Of a DNA stretch of 64,000 nt, positions 10,804 to 64,000 are shown in pieces. Positions within the stretch are counted from its first letter, which is position 1, and every line of letters starts with the position of its first letter. The translations under genes were made by a program, and so were the position numbers. This DNA is from Periplaneta americana (Eukaryota > Arthropoda > Insecta > Blattodea > Blattidae). The notes under the pieces were generated by a model that had not been told where the DNA came from, did not search any database, and saw nothing but the letters and a program-made list of their open reading frames with translations. The stretch lies in contig NC_091131.1 of NCBI RefSeq assembly GCF_040183065.1, forward strand, positions 14,026,800 through 14,090,799, given 5' to 3'.

Positions 10804-11047
10804 AATGTGGAGTAATGGTCAGCGCGTCTGGCTGCGAAATCAGGTGCCCCGGGTTCGATTCCCGGTCGGGAAAAGTTACCTGGTTGAGGTTTTTTCCGGG
10901 GTTTTCCTTCAACCCAATACGAGCAAATCCTGGGTAACTTTCGGTGCTGGAGCCCGGGCTCATTTCACCGGCATTATCACCGTCATATCATTCAGACGCT
11001 AAATAACCTAGATGTTGATACAGCGTCGTAAAATAACCCAATAAAAA
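10804..11047 (+). mobile_element. tRNA-derived SINE, family B, copy 1
   Basis: The head TGGAGTAATGGTCAGCGCGT and B box GGGTTCGATTCCCGG are followed by a body with AAGTTACCTGGTTGAGG. It ends in the tail CTAAATAACCTAGATGTTGA and an A-rich end. Four more copies occur in this window. Confidence 0.85.
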
Positions 11048-11970
11048 ACTCTCACCAGTATCAGGAACGAATGTCTAACGCTCGGCTTAGGCATATACCG
11101 TTCCTTATACCGACTAAACAACAAATAGAATATCCAGAAAATGCATGAAAATCTGTATATCTGTTAAAGTTCTAAATCACATTCCCTATCAATTCAGATA
11201 AAATTTGGAAAACATGATTGGGATTCTTCGCATGAAATTTTGTGTACAATACCAGGGCTCTCGTGGTAAGAAAGTCCATGGTTACTTAAACATTTTAGCT
11301 GCGAAGAAGACATTTTATATTGAAATCGACACTAGAGTGCACTGGTGTATCCACTTTGTAAAATGTATAGAAATGGTGGTGTCTGTTCTATTATTACTTC
11401 ACATTTTGTTTGATTTTATTGCTGAACTTATGCGAATGTGATATGACTAACTAAGATAGAACATGTGAATACATATTCTAAGATAATTACCAATTTGCTG
11501 ACGGATGTATGTAATGTCTTCATTACAATTTATGTAAGTACGTATGACATAACCTTTTTTTTCGACATGTAATTTTGTAATGATTTGATAAGCAATATAT
11601 AGACATTTACTTCATAAGATTGCAAATATGATTTGATAAGCGACATATAAATATTTGGCCCAGCTGCACCAAACATTTACTTCATAGGGTTTGATCGTAA
11701 TCGGATTAATAGACTGATCGGTCAGAATACCATGGTAGGTCCTAATGTGATTAGATTTGTTTCTGTGTGTGGTTAAGTGGACACGAAGAGACCTTCCGAC
11801 CTTCGCTACTCGCCATCAACATTAATATTGTGTAAATGTAGTTTTATGGTATAATTTATTACGGTGTAAGTGGTGTAATGAATTCTGCATTACAATAACA
11901 ACGATTTTGTGAATAAGACAAAGTTAGATTTTATGTGCACTGATAAATTATGATAGCTAAAGTCAATTAG
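11048..11970. other. no gene recognised
   Basis: AT-rich sequence. The 78-codon + strand frame at 11,205-11,441 has a hydrophobic C-terminus but no domain, and nothing around it supports a gene. Confidence 0.45.
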
Positions 11971-14706
11971 CTACATTTAAACACAAAGGAAATAACATAC
12001 TGTCATATTCCAGATTTCAACCTTTCAAGTTACTTCTGTCGGGACACTTACAAAAATGGAGGAACAGCTATTTTTGTGAGACAACATTTATCACATATAG
12101 AAAAAAAGAATACGTATTATCTAAACCAAGACAAAGTATTCGAACATGCTGTGACTGAAATTAGCGGTCAGGATTATAATTTAACTGTAGTGTGTGTCTA
12201 TAGGTCCCCAGATGGCTGTATAAAAACCTTTTTAGAAAAGTTTGAACTTCTTTTAAATCACCTAAAAAGCAAAAAGAAACAATTAATTTTGTGCGGTGAC
12301 TTCAACATAGATTTTTTAAATAGTGATGCTACCATAACAGAATTCAGATCACTAATTCGATCATATAATCTGATAGAAACAATAGACACTCCAACTAGAA
12401 TAGCCTCTAATTCTAAAACATGCCTAGACCAAATAATTATTGACCATGATTCTTATCCATTCTCAGTAGGAAATATTGATATGGGTATCGCAGACCACAA
12501 TGCTATATTCTTAAATATTTATGCATTTGAAAACCCTAAACCAAATAGCATTAAGCCAATTAGGTATAAAAGATCTTTTAATGATGAAAACGTTGAATAT
12601 TTTAAACGTTTGCTAAGCAAAGAAAATTGGATTGAAGTAACCAACTTAACAGATGTGGATGCGAAAACAAACGAATTTATAAACTCAATAACTCATTATT
12701 TTGATGTTGCTTTTCCACTAAAAAAATGTACACTTACAAATAAGCAGTTCAACAATTCAAAAAATTGGGTAACGAAGGGGATTGTAACTTCTTGTAGGAG
12801 GAAAAAGGAGTTATATAAATTGTGCCAAATTACAAATAGCCTAGATCTTAAATTACATTATAAACGATATACCAGCATATTCAAGAAAGTTATACATGCA
12901 GCTAAACTGAAATTCAATGGAGAATTCATTATGAAAGCACAGAACAGAGGTAAAGCTATATGGGAAGTTGTAAAGAAAGAAACTTGTAAAAATACCAAAG
13001 TCTCAAATCAAGACTTTTCAATAATACATAATGGTCAAACAATTCAAAATTCCTTCGAAATAGCTGAAATTTTTAATAAATTTTTTGCAAATGTAGCAGA
13101 CAATCCTAATAACCAGGTAACAGGTAGTCAGGAAACAACCTTACATGGAACAGGAAATGTAAACACCATATTTCTATCTCCCGTGACTGCAGATGAAATT
13201 CTCGATATAATAAAAAAATAAAAAATAATCTTTCCTGTGGACCTGATGACATTCCGGATGGTATTGTAAAGAAATGTGCCGTACTACTAGTAGCTCCACT
13301 AGTAAACATCTGCAATTCATCTTTAATTAGTGGTAAATTTCCCGAACAATTCAAACTCGCAAAAGTATGTCCTATATTTAAGAAGGGAGATAAACAAAAT
13401 ATTAACAACTATAGGCCGATATCTCTATTATCTACATTCTCCAAAATCCTTGAAAAAGTTATGTATAATAGATTAGTTCGGTTTTTAGATTGCAATGGTG
13501 CACTATCTAATGCTCAATTTGGATTTCAAAAAGGCAAAGGAATTAATAACGCCATATTCACTTTCACGGAATTTATTCTAAATTCAAAAGACAACAAGAA
13601 TCAAACAGTTGGGCTATTCCTGGACCTGAGCATTTGACACAGTTGACCACATGATACTGATCCAGAAACTACAATGGTTTGGCATAAGGGGGTTAGCTAA
13701 AAGTTGGTTTGTTTCTTACCTAAGTGCAAGGCAACAATTTGTTGAAATAGGCTCAATGAAATCATATCCCACTATCATGAAAAGCGGGGTGCCCCAGGGT
13801 TCCATACTTGGCCCAATTCTATTTCTCCTGTATATAAACGACCTTCCCTCAAGGATAACACAAGCTAAAACCGTTCTCTTTGCAGATGACACCAATATTG
13901 TTTTCAATGCTCTTGATAAAAATAATTTACAGGAGAAAATAAATGAAACCTCAAGACAACTAGAACAGTGGTTAGCTAGCAATAGACTAAAACTGAATGT
14001 CAGTAAAACCGTTTGTATGTATTTCAGTCAGAAACAACTACACGACTCCATTGAAATACTACTTAATAATACTGGAATAAAGGACGTCGATTGTACAAAA
14101 TTTTTAGGGATATGGATTGATTCCAACCTCACGTGGGAAAGTCATATTCAATTCTTAACTGATAAACTAAGTCGTTTGTGTTATGCTTTCCGTGTCCTAA
14201 CCAATATAACTCCCAAGGAACTACTTAGAGCGGTTTACTTTGGCTATGTTCACTCTGTATTATCATATGGGATAATTATCTGGGGGTCATCATCAAAACT
14301 TGCACAAGTGTTTAGACTGCAAAAGAGAATATTGAAAATTATAAAGAAAGTACCTATTCGCTCGGATAGTAAAAAAATATTCAAAGAGTTTGATATTTTG
14401 CCCCTATCTTGTATTTACATTCTTGAAACAGTCTGTTTCATCCACCAAAATTATGATAGTTTTAAAATAAACTCTGATTATCACAACTACAGCACAAGAA
14501 CATGCAATAATTTACATTTTAATCATCATAGGTTATCCAAGAGTCTCAATAGCTTATCACATACAGGGATAAGACTTTACAACAAACTCCCTGTTGAAAC
14601 TAAAGCCCTTAGCTATGCTAGATTTAAAAAGTCAGTGAAACATATTTTACTTTTCCACATGCCTTTTACTGTCAATGAGTATCTTAGTTTAGCACTCCAA
14701 ATTTAG
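11971..14706 (+). pseudogene. LINE ORF2: endonuclease plus reverse transcriptase, frameshifted
   Basis: The first open stretch (to 13,221) carries apurinic-type endonuclease motifs: GGTAIFVRQ, CGDFNIDFL, and DMGIADHNAIF with the catalytic DH pair. The RT domain continues in another frame just after an A-rich run at 13,210-13,222: NLSCGPDDIPDGIVKKC, KKGDKQNINNYRPISLLSTF, QFGFQKGKG. At about 13,632 roughly five bases expected in FLDLSKAFDTVDH are missing, shifting the frame again. The last frame (13,651-14,706) has PQGSILGPILFLLYINDLP and the catalytic FADDTN, then a thumb and a C-terminal region. Two frameshifts make it a non-functional copy. Confidence 0.85.
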
Positions 14707-15008
14707 CTTACAGTAGTTAGTATCTCCTTTTGTGTTTACTGCTCTTTTCTATCTGATTCATGTCTGGGGTGAGACTGCCCAAGAAGATAAGGAAACCAAG
14801 AACCTTGTACAAGTAATGGTCTGAAGAAAACTGTGGAGAATTGACTTCATTACTGAATGTGTTGATTGTATATTATTGTAGACATCTTGTATGTCGGAAA
14901 AACATGTATGTAACCGCATATTTATTATGTATTCACTCTGACGATGCCATGAAATCATTGTATTTCCTAAGGCTAATAAATATCTATCTATCTATCTATC
15001 TATCTATT
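11971..15008 (+). mobile_element. 5'-truncated non-LTR retrotransposon (Jockey/CR1-group)
   Basis: The recognisable element starts within the endonuclease domain at about 11,971, so its 5' part is missing. It runs through endonuclease and reverse transcriptase to a 3' UTR ending in TAAGGCTAATAAA and a (TATC)n tail at 14,980-15,008. Termination in a short tandem repeat is common in CR1/L2/Daphne-type LINEs. The clade is inferred from protein motifs only. No clear target duplication was seen around the tail. Confidence 0.85.
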
Positions 15009-15690
15009 TTTTATTATTAGTATGAAAATTACATAAGCCGTCTTATTGCCAACTTGTAAATTATTTTGTCTTTTAGTCTCTATGGAAGGGAGTTAGACCT
15101 CCTGCTGCATCTGCTTACTATTACAAGAACAGGAATTTCTTTTGTGGTGATCTTGTGATGGAATTGATGTTACACAGTTTATTGTACAACATTTATGATT
15201 CATGTAGTAGGCTTCTCAGACACTCCACTCGACAAGTGCAAAGAAGGTTTTCAGAGAATTTTCGGTTGTCAATAGTCATCCTACTGTGTATGGTGTTGTA
15301 AAAAAATTAAGGTGAAACGTTTATCCTGCTACGCACTACACACAGGAGAAAGAAACATACTTAAGTTATTGAAAATAACCTTAAAATTTTAGTACACCAC
15401 TCTAGAGACACGATGTAATCACTTTAAAAGTTATAAACACACCCAAAATACCTTCATTTGTAATAAGTATACGTGACTATGATTTTCTCCAACATTTTCA
15501 CGTGCAATGGTCTTCACATGCATGTAGTGGTTCACTGTGCAGGAAAACACTTCTTTCTTCGGTCCAGAATAAATCTATCTGTGTACCTACTAGCTACCAA
15601 AATGTGTACATGCAAGGCATACTGAAAGCCTGAACAAACCAACCAAACTTAACCTGTCACTGATCGTAGACTTTGAGAAAACTCGTTTTC
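15009..15690. other. no gene recognised
   Basis: AT-rich sequence between two LINE remnants, without recognisable coding or repeat structure. Confidence 0.45.
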
Positions 15691-15813
15691 TATCTGTGTA
15701 CCATCATATTCCACCTCCCTCAAATCCATTTTAATAATATCCTCCCATCTACGTCTCGGCCTCCCCAAAGATCTTTTTACCTCAGGTCTTCTAACACCAC
15801 AGTCTAGTATATA

Positions 15814-15964
15814 CAGTCACGAAGCTCAATACGTAGTAAATATGCATATATTAGATAGTTGCTCACCACTAGGATCGCTAACATCGCCTCATTACAGACA
15901 ATGCAAAATAGTACTGGCACAGTCTGTTGTTTCTAGCACCCTCAAAACTCAAGCTTCGTGACTG
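15814..15964. mobile_element. short MITE, 151 bp, TA duplication
   Basis: Inverted ends CAGTCACGAAGCT and AGCTTCGTGACTG are flanked by TA (15,812-15,813 and 15,965-15,966). It is nested in the RTE fragment and directly abuts a second MITE. Confidence 0.85.
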
Positions 15965-15968
15965 TATA

Positions 15969-16869
15969 CAGTGAAACCTCTCCTTACGGACAACCCCAAG
16001 ATACGGACACTCTTCATATACGGACAGATTTTTATGTTCCAACTGAAATAATATAGAAATAATGGTAAATTTAACTCTCGTTTACGGACACTCTCAGACA
16101 CCAAAGTTTAATATTCACGAAATAGCTATTAATAAACAAACATCCCCAATTCGATTAGATAATGCAGTAATTATTCCTGCAGAGACACGGACACGGACAG
16201 CTGTTTCACAGTCCTAAAGCTTGCTTTACCTCCTGACTGCGGACAGAACTTGCATTTCAAGACCTAATGTGTTACAAAAATGGAAAATTTAGTTTTGAGA
16301 ATTGTACAGAAATTCCTTAACATGAAAGAAGACAATAAGCGTCTCTTAGGCTACTACTAGCCCAGCCGGCTACCCCTTGTTAGCTCGAAGGGGGTGGATA
16401 AACAAAGTCATAAAATTTAACCTGTCTGATGGGTCCAAGATTTCCGCGATCGTGAAATTGTATTCGACACATGATGGGGGCTATATAGTAGGATTATTCT
16501 CTTCACTTCAATCAGTTGTTCTGCTTTGAGAGACATGGCACCTGAACGTAAAGATTAAGTTGAAAACTGTAATTCGCAATACTGCATAACTGTAGACCTA
16601 GAATAAAATTGCATGGCACAGTACTGCATTTTCCTTTTTTCAGTTTTATCAGCTGTAGTTCAGAGTTGCAAAGAATTTACTGTAGTACTGTATACTGTAT
16701 TTAGAATTAAACTACAGTAATACATTTCATTTAAAGAGTGAAGGGATACATAATGCATATTATAAATTTACTGTTAGATTGGGGGGGCCTCCCTCCCAAT
16801 AAAGGACACCTCCCAGATGCGGACAGGTTATTACGTCCCTTTGATGTCCGTAAATGAGAGGTTTCACTG
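15969..16869. mobile_element. Tigger-like non-autonomous element, 901 bp
   Basis: Inverted ends CAGTGAAACCTCTC, with TTACGGACA just inside both, are flanked by TA at 15,967-15,968 and 16,870-16,871. The terminal sequence resembles the CAGTRGAACCTC ends of pogo/Tigger elements. The TACGGACA motif recurs several times near the left end. No transposase remains. Confidence 0.8.
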
Positions 16870-17545
16870 TATAGTAGACTGTGCTAACACTATATGCATT
16901 TCTGGATTTACCCATATGTGGTACATGCCCTGCCCATCTCAAACGTCTGGTTTTAATGTTCTTAATTATGTTAGGTGAAGAATACAATGTGTGTAGTTCT
17001 GCGCTGTGTAATTTTTTCCATTCTCCTGTAACTTCATCCTTCTTAGCCCCAAATATTTTCCTAAGCATCTTATTCTCGAACACCCTTAACCTCTGTTCCT
17101 CTCTCAAAGTGAGAATCCAAGTTTCACAACCATTCAGAACAACTGGTAATATAACTGTTTTATAAATTCTAACTTTCAGTATTTTTGAAAGCAGACTGGA
17201 TGACAAAGGCTTCTGAACCAAATAATAGCACACGTTTCCCATATTTATTCTGTCTTTAATTTCCTCCTAAGTGTCATTTATGTTTGTTGCTCCAAGTTAT
17301 TTGAATTTTTCCACCTCTTCAAAGGATAAATTTCCTGTTTTTATATTTTCATTTCGTTACTATGTTCTGGTCACGAGATATAATCATATACTTTGTTTTT
17401 TCGGGATTTACTTGCAAATCTATCTCTTTACTCTCTTTAAGTAAAATTCCCATGTTTTCCCTAGTAGTTTGTGGATTTTCTTCTAACATATTCACGTCAT
17501 CGACATCTGACCCTGTACCTTACGAAAAACACTTTTATTTTTCCT

Positions 17546-17940
17546 GATATTGTAAATTTATGAAGTTTAATTTCATCATGAAATAACGCAACACAAATCA
17601 GACATCAGTCCTGTGTGTGGTGTGTAGCAAGATCGAAGTTTCAATAAAATTAGCAGTGATCAGAAGTGTACAAGAGGAAAAGTGTAGAAAGAGGCGACAT
17701 GTTTTGACACAGAAATCTCTCAGAAGGCCGCCAGCAGTGTATTTCTATTGTGTCCAAATGCCGTCATGCAGAGCAGTGGGTTAGTTTCAGAAACTTCTAT
17801 CAGCACAGATATACCAAATTTAGTATTACACAATAGTAGATTTTAAATGATTTTCTCTGGTTTAAAATGTTTCACCAATACCCAAGTCGGGAATTTTATG
17901 AGTCTCTAATGATGAGAAAGAGGAATAGGATGACCTTCAC

Positions 17941-17976
<36 letters not shown>

Positions 17977-18044
17977 ATAGCCTAATGTTTCTAATTTGAC
18001 TAGGTTTACAAAACATATTCCTATATGCCATCACAGTATTCAGT
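17546..18044. other. no gene recognised
   Basis: Contains a (CAT)n microsatellite at 17,938-17,975. No coding or RNA feature is seen. An undetected AARS2 5' UTR exon could lie in this or the following interval. Confidence 0.4.
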
Positions 18045-18396
18045 CAATGTTATTTATTTATTTATTTAATTACTTAATTTATTTATTTATTTATTTTATT
18101 TATTTATTGATTTATTTTATTTACTTTATTTATTTTATTTATTTATTTATTTTATTTTATTTATTTAATTTTATTTATTTATTTAATTTATTTTATTTAT
18201 TTATTTATTTTATTTATTTATTTAATTCATTTAATTAATTTATTTATTAAATTATTTATTTATTTAATTTATTTATTTAATTAATTAATTTTATTTTATT
18301 TATTTATTTATTTAATTTATTTATTCATTTTATTTTATTTATTTTATTTCATTTAATTAATTTATTTATTTAATTAATTTATTTATTTATTTAACT
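18045..18396. repeat. (TTTA)n array, ~350 bp
   Basis: An imperfect TTTA/TTTTA/TTAAT array directly abuts the 3' end of a - strand LINE, so on that strand it is its (TAAA)n tail, greatly expanded. The open frame rich in Y, L, I and F across it is an artefact. Confidence 0.9.
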
Positions 18397-18573
18397 TAGT
18401 AGAGATAAGGCCATCAGACCTTCTCTTCCTCTCTACCAGGGGATTACAACTACAATATTAAGAATACAATTACAATTAATATTAAATTTACCAATACAAT
18501 AAAAATCGAAATACTAAAAGATTAACTGATTAATAAAAGCTAGACAGTTTATTGTAAAAGTTAAGAAGAGAGA

Positions 18574-19070
18574 AGCCCACACCTGTGGAGTAATGTTTAG
18601 TGTGTCTGGCCGCGAAACCAGGTGGCCCAGGTTCGATTCCCGGTCGGAGCAAGTTACCTGGTTGAGGTTTTTTCGGGGTTTTCCCTCAATCCAATATATA
18701 AGGCGTTCAGAAGTCAACATGATTAACTCCTTTTCCAAAGATTTTGAGATATTCAAGGTTAAAGTTAAACACACACTATTAATTCTGTGATGTAGTCGAG
18801 AAGAATACTGCAGTCTGTGGGCTTTTTACTGAACTAAGGAACAAATGACATTGACCACTGAAAATATGGTCAATTTAATACATTGCCAACTTATAAACTC
18901 TGAAATAACCAAACGTAGAGTTAATCATGTTGACTTCTGAACGCCTCATTTGAGCATATGCTGGGTAACTTTCGGTGTTGGTCCCCGGACTCATTTCATC
19001 ACCTTCATCTCATTCAGACGTTAAATAACCTAGATGTTGATAAAGCGTCGTAAAATAATCTAAAAAAAAA
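18574..19070 (+). mobile_element. SINE family B, copy 2, with MITE inside
   Basis: Full tRNA-like head and body, split by the MITE at 18,701-18,946. The target duplication AAGAAGAGAGA (18,563-18,573) is repeated after the A-tail at about 19,070-19,080. The SINE is itself inside a LINE 3' UTR. Confidence 0.85.
18701..18946. mobile_element. MITE, 246 bp, 27-bp perfect inverted ends
   Basis: Ends AGGCGTTCAGAAGTCAACAT continuing GATTAAC, and the exact complement at 18,920-18,946. The element interrupts SINE B between its CCAATAT and GAGCATATGCTGG parts. The target duplication is ambiguous because of local AT repeats. Confidence 0.85.
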
Positions 19071-19632
19071 AGAAGAGAGAAACATTTTTTTTATTAATTA
19101 AGTAAAAATTAAACCTACTCTATGCAGTAATAAAATGCTTAATAAGCTTCTTTTGAACACTACTAAATTCCTACAGTCTCTGATGTCACTGGGTAGGGTA
19201 TTCCACAAGCGCGAGAGCGAGATTGTGTATGATGATGAATACAATGATGTCTTGTGTGTTGGTATGGCTAGTATGCGGCTATTTTGCGTGCGTGTGAAGA
19301 GATTATGATAAGATAACAGATAACTGAAACGGGAGGCAAGGTAGGTAGGTAGGTAGGTGTAGAGGTGTGAAGGACTTGGAAAAGGAGAACAAGAGAATGA
19401 AAATTTCTACGTTCGTTAAGCCTTAGCCAGTTTAGAGTTTGGAAGGATGGGGTAATGTGGTCAGCGCGACGGACATCACAGACGAAGTGAACACAAGGAT
19501 TATGAACACTTTGTAATTTTTGCGACTGGTTGACATTGAGGTCAGTCAGTAGAAAATCACAATAATCGAAGTGTTATATGCAGTGTTAGAATTGACATGT
19601 TTAATCGTAACAGAGAAGTGGTTGTCTTTCAG

Positions 19633-64000
<44,368 letters not shown>

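Larger units (their letters stand above)
15690..17545 (-). mobile_element. RTE-type LINE 3' fragment with two nested MITEs
   Basis: The - strand encodes the RT C-terminal region: YKTVILPVVLNGCETWILT, RLRVFENKMLRKIFG, then RRLRWAGHVPHMGKSRNAY. These motifs are characteristic of insect RTE/RTE-X LINEs. The 3' part continues at 15,690-15,811 after an interruption of about 1.06 kb formed by two adjacent MITEs (15,814-15,964 and 15,969-16,869). Related fragments lie at 22.94-23.41 and 47.8-48.8 kb. Confidence 0.8.
18397..19575 (-). mobile_element. LINE 3' end (Jockey/CR1-group)
   Basis: On the - strand the C-terminal ORF2 region reads FDYCDFLLTDLNVNQ, then LNWLRLNERRNFHSLVLLFQ and LSRLWNTLPSDIRDCRNL. 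The 3' UTR ends GATGGCCTTATCTCTACTAA with a TAAA tail. A SINE (18,574-19,070) is inserted in the UTR. The LINE's truncated end lies about 60 bp before the first AARS2 coding exon. Confidence 0.8.

Noticed and set aside
11205-11441. 78-aa frame with hydrophobic C-terminus
   Set aside because: No family recognised, no splice or promoter support, and it lies between transposons.
17996-18238. 80-aa membrane-like protein rich in Y, L, I and F
   Set aside because: It is the TTTA repeat read in frame.

Overview
This window comes from an animal nuclear genome, most likely an insect. Blattodea (cockroach or termite) is my best guess, from the AT-rich background, the huge TE-packed introns and the mix of tRNA-derived SINEs with pogo, hAT, Helitron, RTE and Penelope elements. 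The order-level guess is an inference. No prokaryotic features are present.

The only host gene I can build with confidence is the mitochondrial alanyl-tRNA synthetase (AARS2/AlaRS-m) on the + strand. Eleven coding exons (19,637 to 63,668) join with consistent phases and GT/AG borders into 859 codons. They cover a presequence, the class II catalytic core (motif 2 region; GMGLER motif 3), the tRNA-recognition region and the editing domain (HTATH and CCGTH metal-site motifs). The C-terminal end lies beyond the right edge. Nearly all of the roughly 41 kb of intron is transposon.

Left flank (1-19.6 kb): a pogo-like transposon with an intact 635-aa transposase (169-3258, TA duplication); MITEs; a Helitron; SINEs; a THAP-domain pseudogene broken by two transposons; a damaged endonuclease/RT LINE (11.97-15.0 kb); an RTE LINE split by two MITEs; and a LINE with a long TTTA tail that ends about 60 bp before the first AARS2 coding exon.

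Introns (19.9-63.4 kb): hAT elements with exact 8-bp duplications (20,052; 24,080; 32,909; 43,089; probable 41,235). A three-layer nest runs from 31.5 to 35.1 kb (MITE, then LINE, then a 2.2-kb hAT with an intact 494-aa transposase). There are three Helitrons in the window, three Penelope pieces with GIY-YIG sequence, Tigger-like elements, I-like LINE tails with RNase H, and five tRNA-headed SINE families. Other items are a Gypsy-like LTR fossil, a 0.9-kb polypyrimidine tract, tandem repeats and hairpins.

The window therefore shows one slowly evolving housekeeping gene embedded in layered transposon debris. Two transposases (pogo and hAT) still look intact. The most interesting signals are the nests with exact target duplications, a short module fused to a LINE tail, and a 3' tail shared between different SINE families.
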